64,000 nucleotides of DNA from Actinokineospora fastidiosa. GTDB lineage: Bacteria > Actinomycetota > Actinomycetes > Mycobacteriales > Pseudonocardiaceae. Within the stretch, counting starts at the first letter, position 1. Every line of letters starts with the position of its first letter. The stretch is taken from the NCBI RefSeq assembly GCF_014648415.1, contig NZ_BMRB01000001.1, positions 1,674,001-1,738,000 on the forward strand, in the 5' to 3' direction. Shown here one piece after another: positions 1-8,698 of the stretch. Under the pieces are notes generated by a model that was given only the letters and a program-made list of their open reading frames with translations, had not been told where the DNA came from and searched no databases. Made by a program: the position numbers and the translations under genes.

Positions 1-2
1 GC

Positions 3-284
3 ACCGGCCCCGAGCGGGCCGCGCCGACCCGCGCGACGACGTGGGGCGGGCGCTCCGGCGGCGGTCTCGGCGCGACGAGCAGGCCCGCGCCCACGGCCCG
101 CTGGAAGGACACCCCGGCGCTGTCGCTGAACGTGGGCGACCGCGTCAACCACGACAAGTACGGGCTGGGCACGGTGGTGGCGACGGACGGCGTCGGTCCC
201 CGCGCGACGGCCACGATCGACTTCGGCTCGGCGGGCACGATCCGGCTGATGCTGATCGGCAGCGTGCCGCTGGTGAAGCTCTAG
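3..284 (+). CDS. pcrA: ATP-dependent DNA helicase PcrA/UvrD, C-terminal end (5' part outside window)
   Basis: Only the last 93 codons are present, entering at the left edge and ending with TAG. A low-complexity Ser/Thr/Gly/Arg linker is followed by a compact C-terminal module with the pattern LNVGDRVNHDKYGLGTVVAT and then IDFGSAGTIRLML. This is the Tudor-like tail of actinobacterial and Firmicutes PcrA, which contacts RNA polymerase. PcrA is an SF1A 3'-5' helicase used in nucleotide excision repair and removal of replication obstacles. The identification is supported by the neighbours: a convergent M23 peptidase and then sucC-sucD, the same order as Rv0949-Rv0952 of M. tuberculosis. The motor domains cannot be assessed here. 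Confidence 0.85.
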   Translation, partial: TGPERAAPTRATTWGGRSGGGLGATSRPAPTARWKDTPALSLNVGDRVNHDKYGLGTVVATDGVGPRATATIDFGSAGTIRLMLIGSVPLVKL

Positions 285-297
285 AACGTACGTTCGA
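282..297. promoter_or_regulatory. LexA-box-like palindrome overlapping the pcrA stop codon
   Basis: The 16-mer TAGAACGTACGTTCGA differs from the actinobacterial SOS box TCGAAC-N4-GTTCGA at one position. It starts inside the pcrA stop codon. No gene begins near it, because both flanking genes end here, so it may be a chance palindrome or a relic. Confidence 0.25.
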
Positions 298-323
298 GAA
301 TTGTCGGTGCCCTGCGGTTGACT

Positions 324-348
324 CCTCCTCGTCGGATCGACGAGGGGG
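324..348. terminator. Hairpin between convergent pcrA and M23 peptidase gene
   Basis: CCTCGTCG and CGACGAGG pair around a 3-nt loop (GAT), and the stem can extend by three pairs on the outside. There is no strong T-run on either side. The position between two converging stop codons fits a bidirectional terminator. Confidence 0.5.
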
Positions 349-381
349 TAGACCGTGGTCAAGGACGACCGGGAATGGGGC

Positions 382-1200
382 TCAGTAGCCGATGCCGTGG
401 CGGTTGAGCCAGCTGGACGGGTTCATCTTGTAGCCGTCCTGCCAGATCTCGAAGTGCAGGTGCGGGCCGGTCGACTGGCCGCGGTTGCCCATGTGGGCGA
501 TCAGCTCGCCCGCCTTGACCCGGTCGCCCTCGTTGACGACGTAGTCGTTGATGTGGCCGTAGACGGCGATGGTGCCGTCGTCGTGCTGGACGCGCAGCCA
601 GAGCCCGAAGCCGCCCGCGGGCCCTGCCTCGATGACGCGGCCGTCGGCCACGGAGACGATCGGCGTGCCGATGCGGTTGGCGATGTCGATGCCGTAGTGG
701 GTGCGGCCCCAGCGGGCGCCGAACCCGGAGGTGAAGATCCCGGTCGTCGGGCGGACGTACTTGGGCCGGGCGGCCTCGCGCCTGCGGGCCTCCTCCTCGG
801 CGAGCCGCTCTTCCTTCTCCTGGACGACCCGCTCGGTGGTGGCCATCTTCTCGGCCTCGATGGCGCCGTCCGAGGTCGCGGCCAGCGCCAGCAGCTCCGG
901 CGCGCCCGCGGTGTCGCCGCCGATACCCATGGAAGCGGCGGCGTCGCCCGGGTTGGCCAGCGGCATGATCTCGTCGGCGCTGGCGGCCTGCTCGCCCACC
1001 GCGCCCTGCAGCGTCTGCCCGGCAGCGGCGGCGGCGAAGGCGCCCACCGCGACGGCGGCGACCACAACCCGCCCACGCAACGCCGACGACGGCGGAGCGA
1101 TCCGGTGTACCCCGCGACCGCGGGTATTCCTCGTGCGTTCCAGCGCCTGATCGTCGACGGCGAACTCGAGTTCACCGCCGGACGAGCGATGTCGGGACAA
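382..1200 (-). CDS. M23 family metallopeptidase (Rv0950c-like murein endopeptidase)
   Basis: A 272-residue secreted zinc endopeptidase predicted to cut peptidoglycan cross-bridges outside the membrane. After a basic N-terminus comes one hydrophobic segment (VVVAAVAVGAFAAAAAG, about residues 45-62), acting as signal peptide or anchor. A charged, probably coiled-coil stretch of about residues 110-145 (Glu/Arg-rich) follows. The C-terminal lysostaphin-type domain carries the zinc motifs HYGID (HxxxD) and HLHFEIW (HxH), so the catalytic site looks intact. It ends 98 bp from the converging pcrA gene, as in mycobacteria. The ATG at 1200 is the first start that keeps the hydrophobic segment. Its long GC-rich 5' region is described separately. 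Confidence 0.85.
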   Translation of the reverse strand: MSRHRSSGGELEFAVDDQALERTRNTRGRGVHRIAPPSSALRGRVVVAAVAVGAFAAAAAGQTLQGAVGEQAASADEIMPLANPGDAAASMGIGGDTAGAPELLALAATSDGAIEAEKMATTERVVQEKEERLAEEEARRREAARPKYVRPTTGIFTSGFGARWGRTHYGIDIANRIGTPIVSVADGRVIEAGPAGGFGLWLRVQHDDGTIAVYGHINDYVVNEGDRVKAGELIAHMGNRGQSTGPHLHFEIWQDGYKMNPSSWLNRHGIGY

Positions 1201-1470
1201 GACCTGGCCTTCCGCCTTCGGGGAGTCAGACCTCGTCCGCCGAGACCCGCGGGGGACGGGCCGTGCTCGGCGGGGGCGGTTTCACCGGGCGGGGGACCCA
1301 GTTCGGACGGCTTCCCGGGGGAGGTTGCCGCCCAGCCCTAACCGTGATCTGACCGTGACAACGGACGCGGGGACAGTAACGGGGAGATACCGCGATGGGC
1401 AACAGCGCCCACCTGAATCCGTAAAGCCCCGCCAACCCCCCAAGGTCATGTCCTGCGAGAACTACACAAA
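1201..1470 (-). promoter_or_regulatory. Upstream/leader region of the M23 peptidase gene with tentative promoter
   Basis: No credible gene. On the minus strand TTGTCA (1361-1356) and TAGGGC (1340-1335) stand 15 bp apart, with a direct repeat TCACGGT around them. This could be a promoter producing a leader of about 130 nt. The leader is very GC-rich and could fold. I looked for the c-di-AMP (ydaO) riboswitch signature, which often precedes actinobacterial cell-wall hydrolases, and did not find it. Confidence 0.25.
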
Positions 1471-1637
1471 GTTAAGCCGAACTCACGTCTTTAGTGTGAC
1501 GTGGGTCTCGTTTCAATCGGCCGTTCGGGTGGCACCCCAAAGCAACAAGACCGACCGACACGGACACCCAAGGGCAGGGGTTCACGGGGGACCCCAGCCC
1601 ACCCAAACGCATACGCAACACACCCACCCAAACCAGG

Positions 1638-1822
1638 GCTTGCCTGCCATCCCGTCGACCTGGCGCAGCCTTACCACACCCAGGGTGGGGGCGCGGCCCC
1701 CAAACAAAACAGGAACTTGCCAGGCCGAGGCCCCCAGGGCCTCGGCCAGCGACAACGCAAGCTCCGCGCCCCCACCCTGGGTGTGGTAACCCTCCGGGAG
1801 GTCGACGGGATGGCAGGCAAGC
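1638..1822. repeat. 185-bp element with long terminal inverted repeats
   Basis: Arms 1638-1661 and 1799-1822 are perfect 24-bp inverted repeats. After a symmetric 9-nt unpaired stretch, 1671-1696 and 1764-1789 form a second perfect 26-bp inverted repeat. The 67-nt centre contains a further palindrome (1723-1733 with 1737-1747, loop CCA). There is no ORF of note. The geometry fits a MITE-like non-autonomous element, a large structured RNA or a protein-binding cruciform. I see no second copy in the window and no clear target-site duplication. Confidence 0.7.
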
Positions 1823-1889
1823 CCGACCATCCCGGAGACCAGCCCGTCCGGCGAGGACGCTCTTAAACCACGAGCAACGCCGGGAACCG

Positions 1890-2095
1890 GCGAGCCGCCC
1901 GCGCCCGCCCAAGGCTGACGAGGTCGCCCGCGCCCGCCCGAGGGTTGACGGGGTCGCCCGCGCCCACCTGCGGCTGACCGCGGTCCCAAACCCGCCAAGA
2001 CCCGCCCGAGGCTGACGGAACTGACCGCCCGCCCAAGGCTGACGGGTCCGACCGCGCCCACCTGCGCCTGACCGCGCCCCCAAACCGGGCAAGGC
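1890..2095. repeat. Degenerate GC-rich direct repeats upstream of the 581-aa membrane protein gene
   Basis: A unit resembling GCCCGCCCGAGGCTGACGGG recurs about six times with variable spacing (for example near 1899, 1933, 1963, 2004, 2032 and 2060). The stretch is C-rich on the plus strand and has no convincing ORF. Together with 1471-1637 and the inverted-repeat element it fills the 966-bp gap between the M23 gene and the next gene. Confidence 0.5.
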
Positions 2096-2166
2096 CCCAA
2101 GAAACACCCCCACCCCCCGTGGTGTTGATCGGTCGACAGCCCGCCACCTTGCTAGCGTTGCCTGCG

Positions 2167-3912
2167 ATGACTGCGCGGACCCACAAGCCGCTGGACCGGA
2201 CCGGTCCTGATGCCCTGTCCGCTGAGCGGATCGGGTGGGTTGACGTTCCCGTTCGGCTCAAGGCAGGGCTTGGTGTCGCTCTCGCCGGTGCCGTGCTCAC
2301 CGCCGCTGGCCCGGTGGTAGGGGTCATGGCCGACGCCCCGCCGCCCGGGTACGCGTCCACCGCGCTTCTCGTGGTTCTCGCGCTTCTCCCGGCGGCCATC
2401 GCCATCGCGTTCGCCGTGACCGGCAGGGCGGTGACCGGCGCGGGTGTCCTCGTCGGCGCCGCGCTGCTCGCCCCGGGGCGTGCCCTCGTCGACCTCCAGC
2501 TGGCCGTTGACGTCCTGCGGGCCTCCCGGCCCGAGATCCTGGTCCCGACCAGCCTCGCGCCCCTGGAGCCCGCCGCCGGGCTCTGGCTGCTCGTCGCTGG
2601 CCACGTGCTCGCCGCCGTGGCCGGGGCGCTCGCGCTCGCCAGGGCGGGCGCGGAGCCCGGCTCGGTCTACGCCGCCGAGTTCGACGACCCCTCCGCCGAC
2701 CGCCCCACCCGGGCGCGCTCGGTGTTCACGCGGTCCGCGCTCCTCGCCGGGACCATCGCCGCCGTCGGGCTGCTGGTCGTCCCCTTCGCCTCCGACAACG
2801 CCTTCGTCCTCGCGCTCGGCGTCGTCGACTCGCCCGCCCCCGCCCGGTACGGGCTGCTCGCCCTCGCCCTGGGCGCCGCGGGTGCCGCCGTCTTCGCGGG
2901 CAGCGCCGCCAACCTGGCCGTCGCCCGCGGCATGGTCCTCGGCCTGCTCGCCGCCGTCGCCGCCGTCACCGTCCCGCAGATCACGGCGGGACTGTTCACC
3001 GAGCTGCTGCACCCGGCCTTCGGCCCGTTCCTGGCCCTCGCCGCCACCGCCGCCCTCGCCGCCGCGCTGTGGTCGGTCAGCCCCGCCGCCAGCGCCAAGG
3101 ACGCCGACGTCCGGCTCGACCTCCGCAGCCTGCACCGCGTCGCGGGCGTCCTCGGCGTGCTCACCTCGGCCGCCGCCGTCATCGCGGGCACCAGCAGCCT
3201 GATCGTCGCCGACGGCATCGACACCCCGCCCGCCTACGCCAGCAGGCTGTTCCTCCCCGTCGCCGTCGCCGTGCTGCTGCTGTCGGCGCCGATGCTCGCC
3301 TCGGGGTCGGCCGCCGCGACCCGGCCCGCGTTCATCGTCGTGCTCGCCGGGGTCGGCCTCGCCGCCGCGGGAAGCCTGGACGCGGCGTTCACCGCGACCG
3401 GGGCCAGCGGCGCGGTCACCGTCGGCGCGGGCGTCTGGTTCGCTGGCCTCGCGCTGGTCCTCGCCTGCGCCGCCGCGGTCACCGCCGCCATCGCGGGCGG
3501 CGCGGAGCGCGACGACGTCGACCTGACCGAGCGCAGCTACGCCCTCCCGGTCGCCGCGCCCGCCGCCGTGGCCGCGCTGCTGGCCGTCGGCGCCTACGGG
3601 CTGCCCGTCCTCAAGGCCCCCGACCTGGTCGCCCCCGGCATCTGGGCGGAGTTCCGCTTCGCGTCCTGGGGCCTGCTGATCGCCCTGGGCGCGGTGGTCG
3701 CCGCCGCCGCGCTCGCCCCGGCAGCCCGGCCGCCGCGCGCGGGCGCGCTGCTGCTCGGCGCCGCCGCCCTCGTCGGCTTCCGCGCCCTGGAGTACCCGCT
3801 CACCGCCGCCCGCGCCGCCGACGGCCGCCCCGGCCAGGGCCTGTGGCTGGCCATCGCGGCGGTCGTCGCGCTGGTGATCGCCGCCGCGACCGCGGTGAGC
3901 GCGCGCCGATGA
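2167..3912 (+). CDS. Large polytopic membrane protein of unknown function
   Basis: A 581-residue protein that is almost entirely hydrophobic: roughly a dozen or more Ala/Leu/Val-rich membrane spans from about residue 35 to the C-terminus, with short charged loops (EFDDPSADRPTRARS near 180, DADVRLDLRSLHR near 315, ERDDVDLTERSY near 440). I recognise no transporter or enzyme motif. The ATG at 2167 (MTARTHKPLDRTG) is chosen over an in-frame upstream GTG because it leaves an ordinary hydrophilic N-terminus. A TAGCGT hexamer lies 8 bp upstream and there is no Shine-Dalgarno, which suggests a leaderless mRNA. Its stop overlaps the next gene by 4 nt (ATGA), so the two are coupled. It occupies the slot between the M23 gene and sucC, which is empty in mycobacteria. 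Confidence 0.7.
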   Translation: MTARTHKPLDRTGPDALSAERIGWVDVPVRLKAGLGVALAGAVLTAAGPVVGVMADAPPPGYASTALLVVLALLPAAIAIAFAVTGRAVTGAGVLVGAALLAPGRALVDLQLAVDVLRASRPEILVPTSLAPLEPAAGLWLLVAGHVLAAVAGALALARAGAEPGSVYAAEFDDPSADRPTRARSVFTRSALLAGTIAAVGLLVVPFASDNAFVLALGVVDSPAPARYGLLALALGAAGAAVFAGSAANLAVARGMVLGLLAAVAAVTVPQITAGLFTELLHPAFGPFLALAATAALAAALWSVSPAASAKDADVRLDLRSLHRVAGVLGVLTSAAAVIAGTSSLIVADGIDTPPAYASRLFLPVAVAVLLLSAPMLASGSAAATRPAFIVVLAGVGLAAAGSLDAAFTATGASGAVTVGAGVWFAGLALVLACAAAVTAAIAGGAERDDVDLTERSYALPVAAPAAVAALLAVGAYGLPVLKAPDLVAPGIWAEFRFASWGLLIALGAVVAAAALAPAARPPRAGALLLGAAALVGFRALEYPLTAARAADGRPGQGLWLAIAAVVALVIAAATAVSARR

Positions 3913-4169
3913 TCCGCGTCGTGCTCGTCGGGGACCTGCCCGCGCTCGCCAGGGAACTGCGCGACCGCGGCGTCGAGGTCGTCTACACCGGACCGCTCGC
4001 GCCCGGTCCGGCCGCGGCCGTCGCCGCCCAGGAGGACCCGGACGCCGTGGCCGTCGCCGATCACGCCGACGCCGTCGCCGCCCTGGTCGACGACATCCCG
4101 GTGGTACCCGCCGCGGACGTCCTGGCCTGGGTGGACACTGCCGGTGACCGAACTCACCACCCAAGGTGA
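3909..4169 (+). CDS. Small B12-binding-domain-like protein lacking the cobalamin-ligand motif
   Basis: An 86-residue protein translated from an ATGA overlap with the preceding membrane protein. The segment LRDRGVEVVYTG followed by AAQEDPDAVAVAD resembles the first beta-alpha-beta units of the methylmalonyl-CoA mutase small domain (typically RDAGMEVVYTG ... QEDADAIGLS). The DxHxxG cobalamin-binding loop that normally precedes this segment is missing, as is the later glycine-rich SGG/GGG region. If related, it is a trimmed, non-B12-binding Rossmann-like derivative. The location directly before sucCD (succinyl-CoA, the product of methylmalonyl-CoA mutase) is suggestive but may be coincidence. 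Confidence 0.55.
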   Translation: MIRVVLVGDLPALARELRDRGVEVVYTGPLAPGPAAAVAAQEDPDAVAVADHADAVAALVDDIPVVPAADVLAWVDTAGDRTHHPR

Positions 4170-4190
4170 GCTACCTCACCGGGTGCGAAG

Positions 4191-4219
4191 TGTCAACCGA
4201 AAACCCTGCTCGCTAGGGT
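4191..4219 (+). promoter_or_regulatory. Probable sigma-A-type promoter of sucCD
   Basis: TGTCAA (4191-4196) and TAGGGT (4214-4219) are separated by 17 bp and lie about 50 bp before the sucC start. The GTG of sucC at 4270 is preceded by AGGAG. TAGGGT is a common actinobacterial -10 sequence. Confidence 0.45.
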
Positions 4220-4269
4220 CTTGACGTCCGACAGCAATCGTGTCGACACCGTAGTCAGGAGACTGTCGC

Positions 4270-5439
4270 GTGGACCTGTACGAGTACCAGGCGAAGGACC
4301 TCTTCGCCGCCCACGACGTCCCGGTCCTGCCGGGCGACGTGGCCGACACCCCCGAGAAAGCCCGCGAGATCGCGGCGCGGCTCGGCCAGACCGTCGTCAT
4401 CAAGGCGCAGGTCAAGACCGGTGGCCGCGGCAAGGCCGGTGGCGTGAAGCTGGCCGACACCCCGGATGACGCGCAGGCGAAGGCCGAGAACATCCTGGGC
4501 CTGGACATCAAGGGCCACATCACGCGGCGCGTGCTGGTGACCCCAGCCTCCGACATCGCCGAGGAGTACTACTTCTCGTTCCTGCTCGACCGGGCCAACC
4601 GCACCTTCCTGGCGATGGCCTCCGCCGAGGGCGGCATGGACATCGAGCAGCTGGCCGTCGAGCGCCCCGACGCGCTGGCCAAGGTCCCGGTGGACGCGAT
4701 CGCCGGTGTCGACATCGCCAAGGCGCGCGAGATCGCCGTCGCGGCCAGGATCCCCGCCGAGGTCGCCGAGAAGGCGGCCGAGGTCATCGTGAAGCTGTGG
4801 GACACCTTCGTCGGCGAGGACGCCACGCTGGTCGAGGTGAACCCGCTGGTCCGCGACCCGCAGGACAACATCATCGCCCTCGACGGCAAGGTCACCCTCG
4901 ACGGCAACGCCGACTTCCGCCACCCGGCGCACGCCGACCTGGTGGACAAGGACGCGGAGAACCCGCTCGAGGCCGCCGCCAAGGAGAAGGACCTCAACTA
5001 CGTCAAGCTCGACGGCGAGGTCGGCATCATCGGCAACGGCGCAGGCCTGGTCATGTCCACCCTGGACGTGGTGGCCTACGCGGGCGAGAAGCACGGCGGC
5101 GTCAAGCCCGCCAACTTCCTCGACATCGGCGGCGGCGCCTCGGCCGAGGTGATGGCCAACGGCCTGCACATCATCCTGGGCGACGCGGACGTCAAGTCCG
5201 TGTTCGTCAACGTCTTCGGCGGCATCACCGCCTGCGACGCGGTCGCCAACGGCATCGTCAAGGCGCTGGAGATCCTCGGCGACGAGGCCACCAAGCCGCT
5301 GGTCGTCCGCCTGGACGGCAACAACGTCGACGAGGGTCGGCGCATCCTGGCCGAGGCCAACCACCCGCTGGTGACCGTGGTCGACACGATGGACAACGCC
5401 GCCGACAAGGCCGCCGAACTCGCCGCTGCTGGAGCCTGA
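4270..5439 (+). CDS. sucC: Succinyl-CoA synthetase (ADP-forming), beta subunit
   Basis: The 389-residue beta subunit of the TCA-cycle enzyme that interconverts succinyl-CoA and succinate with substrate-level phosphorylation. It begins with the family signature [19 protein letters not shown]. An N-terminal ATP-grasp domain has the nucleotide-binding run [20 protein letters not shown], and the C-terminal CoA-ligase-type domain has [14 protein letters not shown], the GGGASAEVM loop and [10 protein letters not shown]. Length is typical (about 388). The GTG start at 4270 is supported by the conserved N-terminus. sucD begins 3 bp after the stop, so the two subunits are made from one mRNA. Confidence 0.97.
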   Translation: MDLYEYQAKDLFAAHDVPVLPGDVADTPEKAREIAARLGQTVVIKAQVKTGGRGKAGGVKLADTPDDAQAKAENILGLDIKGHITRRVLVTPASDIAEEYYFSFLLDRANRTFLAMASAEGGMDIEQLAVERPDALAKVPVDAIAGVDIAKAREIAVAARIPAEVAEKAAEVIVKLWDTFVGEDATLVEVNPLVRDPQDNIIALDGKVTLDGNADFRHPAHADLVDKDAENPLEAAAKEKDLNYVKLDGEVGIIGNGAGLVMSTLDVVAYAGEKHGGVKPANFLDIGGGASAEVMANGLHIILGDADVKSVFVNVFGGITACDAVANGIVKALEILGDEATKPLVVRLDGNNVDEGRRILAEANHPLVTVVDTMDNAADKAAELAAAGA

Positions 5440-5442
5440 CCC

Positions 5443-6330
5443 ATGGCAATCTTCCTGACCGAGAACAGCAAGGTCATCGTCCAGGGCATGACCGGCGCCG
5501 AGGGCACCAAGCACACCTCGCGCATGCTCAAGTCCGGCACCCAGATCGTCGGCGGCGTGAACCCGCGCAAGGCGGGCACCACCGCCGACATCGACGGCAC
5601 CTCGCTCCCGGTGTTCGGCACCGTGGCCGAGGCGATGGCGGAGACCGGCGCGGACGTGACCGTGATCTTCGTCCCGCCGAAGTTCGCCAAGGACGCCGTC
5701 ATCGAGGCCATCGACGCGGGCATCGGCCTCGCGGTGGTCATCACCGAGGGCATCCCGGTGCACGACACCGCCTACTTCTGGGCGCACGCGGTGGCCACGG
5801 GCAACAAGACCCGGATCATCGGCCCGAACTGCCCCGGCCTGATCAGCCCCGGCAAGTCGAACGCGGGCATCATCCCCGCCGACATCACCGGCCCCGGCAA
5901 GATCGGCCTGGTGTCGAAGTCGGGCACGCTGACCTACCAGATGATGTACGAGCTGCGGGACATCGGCTTCTCCTCGGCCGTGGGCATCGGCGGCGACCCG
6001 ATCATCGGGACCACGCACATCGACGCGCTCGCCGCGTTCGAGGCCGACCCGGAGACCGAGCTGATCGTGATGATCGGCGAGATCGGCGGCGACGCCGAGG
6101 AGCGGGCCGCCGCCTACATCAAGGAGAACGTGACCAAGCCGGTCGTCGGCTACGTCGCGGGCTTCACCGCCCCCGAGGGCAAGACCATGGGCCACGCTGG
6201 CGCCATCGTCTCCGGCTCGGCGGGCACGGCCCAGGCCAAGAAGGAGGCCCTCGAGGCCGCCGGGGTCAAGGTCGGCAAGACGCCGTCGGAGACCGCGGCC
6301 CTGGCCCGCGAGCTGTTCGCCGCGCGGTAA
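5443..6330 (+). CDS. sucD: Succinyl-CoA synthetase (ADP-forming), alpha subunit
   Basis: The 295-residue alpha subunit pairs with SucC. It carries the CoA-binding Rossmann fold ([15 protein letters not shown]) and the active-site histidine that is transiently phosphorylated, here His251 within [13 protein letters not shown]. The GPNCPG and SKSGTLTYQ motifs are present. Length matches the family (about 290). It is separated from sucC by 3 bp and followed 15 bp later by a good intrinsic terminator, so sucCD forms a two-gene operon. Confidence 0.97.
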   Translation: MAIFLTENSKVIVQGMTGAEGTKHTSRMLKSGTQIVGGVNPRKAGTTADIDGTSLPVFGTVAEAMAETGADVTVIFVPPKFAKDAVIEAIDAGIGLAVVITEGIPVHDTAYFWAHAVATGNKTRIIGPNCPGLISPGKSNAGIIPADITGPGKIGLVSKSGTLTYQMMYELRDIGFSSAVGIGGDPIIGTTHIDALAAFEADPETELIVMIGEIGGDAEERAAAYIKENVTKPVVGYVAGFTAPEGKTMGHAGAIVSGSAGTAQAKKEALEAAGVKVGKTPSETAALARELFAAR

Positions 6331-6345
6331 TAAGACCAGGTGAAA

Positions 6346-6375
6346 GACCCGCCATCCACCGGGTGGCGGGTTTTT
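6346..6375 (+). terminator. Intrinsic terminator of sucCD
   Basis: ACCCGCCA (6347-6354) pairs with TGGCGGGT (6364-6371) around a 9-nt loop, followed directly by a run of T residues. The position 15 bp after the sucD stop is ideal. Confidence 0.85.
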
Positions 6376-6486
6376 CGTCCGTCAGCCTGGGGAACCAACG
6401 CGTGCCGGTGACCATCGAACCGGCCGGATGAGCTAGCGTTCGCGCCAGGCTCGGCGTAACACAGGCCCAAGCGAGGAGAGCACGCG

Positions 6487-7176
6487 ATGTCCTACCCAGG
6501 CGGTGCACCGGGTGGCTACCCGGGCCCCGGGCAGCAGCCCACCCAGGCTTACGGTCCGCCGCCGTCGGCGGGTCCGAAGTTCACCGTCGCGCAGATGCTG
6601 CATCTGGGCGTCGCCGGCCTCGGCCTGCTCAACTTCTTCCTCGGCTTCGCCGAGGTCGGCCCCGGCTCGAACTACTTCGAGATCGCCTCGGTGGTGCCCG
6701 CGCTGTTCCTGATCGCAGGCGTGCTCTCGCTGAAGGTCATCCTGCCCGGCGAGGACAAGAAGCCCGGCATCCTGGTGCCCGCGATCGCGGTGGCCTCGGC
6801 GCTGACGGTCCTGTTCGGCCTGTTCGGCGGCCTCGACGGCACGGGCGCGATCCTGCTGCTGATCTTCGGCCTGATCCAGGCAGCGGCCGCGGTGGCCGCG
6901 TTCCTGATGGACGCGGGCATCATCAAGCCCCCGGCGCCGCAGCACCACGCGCCCTACGCGCAGCCGGGCGGCTACAACCCGCCGTCGGGCCAGTTCGGCC
7001 AGCAGCAGATGCCGGGCCAGCCGGGTCAGCCGGGCCAGCCGATGCCGCAGCAGCCGGGCCAGTTCGGCCAGCCGCCGGTGTCGAGCCAGCAGACGACGTT
7101 CGCCCCGCAGCAGGGCCAGTTCGGGCAGCAGGCCCCTGGCACGCCGCCGGGCGGGTACCCGCAGCAGCAGCCGTAG
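6487..7176 (+). CDS. DUF5336-type membrane protein (Rv0954 / 34-kDa antigen homologue)
   Basis: A 229-residue protein with a Gly/Pro/Gln-rich N-terminal tail (residues 1-33), four predicted membrane spans (about 38-150) separated by short loops, and a C-terminal tail rich in GQFGQ, PGQPGQ and QQP repeats. This architecture matches the mycobacterial 34-kDa antigen family found in the same position (Rv0954, between sucD and the PerM gene). Rv0954 has been linked to the cell-division protein network; the biochemical role is unknown. GGAGAG precedes the ATG. A 17-bp hairpin follows the stop. Confidence 0.75.
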   Translation: MSYPGGAPGGYPGPGQQPTQAYGPPPSAGPKFTVAQMLHLGVAGLGLLNFFLGFAEVGPGSNYFEIASVVPALFLIAGVLSLKVILPGEDKKPGILVPAIAVASALTVLFGLFGGLDGTGAILLLIFGLIQAAAAVAAFLMDAGIIKPPAPQHHAPYAQPGGYNPPSGQFGQQQMPGQPGQPGQPMPQQPGQFGQPPVSSQQTTFAPQQGQFGQQAPGTPPGGYPQQQP

Positions 7177-7187
7177 CCGACGTACCT

Positions 7188-7224
7188 CGAATGGGCGATG
7201 CCGGACCCCGGCATCGCCCATTCG
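7188..7224. terminator. Perfect 17-bp hairpin after the DUF5336 gene
   Basis: Positions 7188-7204 and 7208-7224 are perfectly complementary around a 3-nt loop. There is no T-run, so this is a Rho-independent-like structure of the type common in high-GC genomes. Confidence 0.65.
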
Positions 7225-7276
7225 CGTGTCGGCGTGGCTGACCCGTTCGGAGCAACGCCGATGCCACAGTGGACAC

Positions 7277-8626
7277 ATGGCGCTGCTCGATGAGTCCCCG
7301 CTGCGGACGCCAGCGCGCCCGCGGGTCCGCACGCTGGCGGCCGCCGCGCTGCTGCCGCTCCTCCTCGGACACGCCGCGATAGCCGCGGTGTTCGCGCTGG
7401 TCACCGCGTTCGCGCCGCGGGCGTCGTTCAGCGTCGACGGGGTGCTCGGCGCCGCGGTGCCCGGCTGGCTGGCCGCCTACCAGGTGCCGCTGGTGATCTC
7501 CGACCGCGCGCTCGGCGCGCTGCCGCTGCTGCCGACCCTGCTGCTCGCGCTGCTCGTCGGGTGGGTCGTCGCGGTCGCGGCCCGGCGGGCGGACGCGCGG
7601 GGGCCTCAGCAGACCGGGTGCATCGCGGGCGTCGTCGCGCTCGCGCACGCCGCCGCGGGCCTGACCGCCGCGCTGCTGCTCGACGGACCGCTGCGGGTCG
7701 ACCCGCTGGCGGGCTTCTACTACCCGGCGCTGATCAGCGGCGCGGCGTGCGTCGTCGCGCTGGCGCGGCGCTCGGAGGTGCTGACCGGGCTCAGCGGCCG
7801 GATCGACCCGCTGGCGGTGCGCGGGCTGCGGGCGGGCGTGCTCGCCTGCGTCGCGCTGGTCGCCGTCGGCGCCGTCGTGGTCGTCATCGGGCTGGTCACG
7901 GCGTTCGGGCGGGTGACCTCGCTGTTCACCGGCGGCGCCGGGGAGAGCGCCGGGCTGTTCCTGCTGTCGCTGGGATACCTGCCGAACGCGGTCATCGCCG
8001 GGCTGGGGTTCGCGGCCGGGCCGGGGTTCGGCATCGGCGAGGTGTCGGTGGCGCCGCTGGGGTTCAGCGGTGGCGCGGTGCCCGCGGTGCCGCTGCTGGG
8101 CGCGTTGCCGAGCGGGCCGCAGCCCTGGTGGCCCGCGCTGTTCGTCCTGCCGCTCGCCGTGGGCCTGCTGGTGGGCTGGGCGCTGCGGGACGCGGACGAG
8201 TCGCCGGTGGCGCGGCTGCGGGCGGTGTCGGTGGCCTCGATCCTGGTCGCCGCGGTCGTCGCCGTGCTGGCCGGGTCGGCGGGCGGCGCGCTCGGCGGCG
8301 GGCCGTTCGACCCGCTCGACCTGCGCGCTGCCGCGTTGTCGCTGGCCATGGTCGGCTGGATCGGCGTGCCCGCCGGGGTGCTCGCCTGGTTCGCCGGGCC
8401 GCACCCGGTCGCCGCCGGGCTCATCGAGCCGGAGGCCGACGCCGACGAGGACGAGCCCGGGGAGCCGGACGGGACCGACGAGCCGGACAGCCCCGAGGAG
8501 TCCGATGAGGACGATGCGGCGGTCGAGGCGGCCGACGACACTGCCGACGACACCGCCGACGACACGGCCGACCCTGCGGCCGACGGTGTGGCGTCGGACA
8601 CCGACGCCGCCGACGAAGATCGTTAA
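7277..8626 (+). CDS. DUF6350 integral membrane protein (Rv0955 / PerM-like)
   Basis: A 449-residue membrane protein with about nine to eleven hydrophobic spans between residues 20 and 385, then a strongly acidic tail (about 395-449) built from Asp/Glu with repeated ADDT units. In M. tuberculosis the gene in this place, Rv0955 (PerM), supports cell division and persistence; the same role here is inferred from synteny and topology. The ATG at 7277 ([10 protein letters not shown]) is preferred to an upstream in-frame GTG at 7226, which lies next to the hairpin of the previous gene. purN starts 73 bp downstream in the same direction. Confidence 0.75.
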   Translation: MALLDESPLRTPARPRVRTLAAAALLPLLLGHAAIAAVFALVTAFAPRASFSVDGVLGAAVPGWLAAYQVPLVISDRALGALPLLPTLLLALLVGWVVAVAARRADARGPQQTGCIAGVVALAHAAAGLTAALLLDGPLRVDPLAGFYYPALISGAACVVALARRSEVLTGLSGRIDPLAVRGLRAGVLACVALVAVGAVVVVIGLVTAFGRVTSLFTGGAGESAGLFLLSLGYLPNAVIAGLGFAAGPGFGIGEVSVAPLGFSGGAVPAVPLLGALPSGPQPWWPALFVLPLAVGLLVGWALRDADESPVARLRAVSVASILVAAVVAVLAGSAGGALGGGPFDPLDLRAAALSLAMVGWIGVPAGVLAWFAGPHPVAAGLIEPEADADEDEPGEPDGTDEPDSPEESDEDDAAVEAADDTADDTADDTADPAADGVASDTDAADEDR

Positions 8627-8698
8627 CGGACGCCTTACGCTGGACACACCCCGTTCCGGCGTCCGCAGGAGACCACGCTGAGCGTTCACCGCCCGCCC

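Noticed and set aside
1201-1470. c-di-AMP (ydaO) or cobalamin riboswitch upstream of the M23 gene
   Set aside because: Short look-alike strings (GGGAAGCCG, GGTGAAACC) are present, but their order and spacing do not match either consensus.
4255-6195. 646-codon open frame antisense to sucCD
   Set aside because: Shadow of third-position GC in real genes; composition Gly/Asp/Val/Arg repetitive and no domain.
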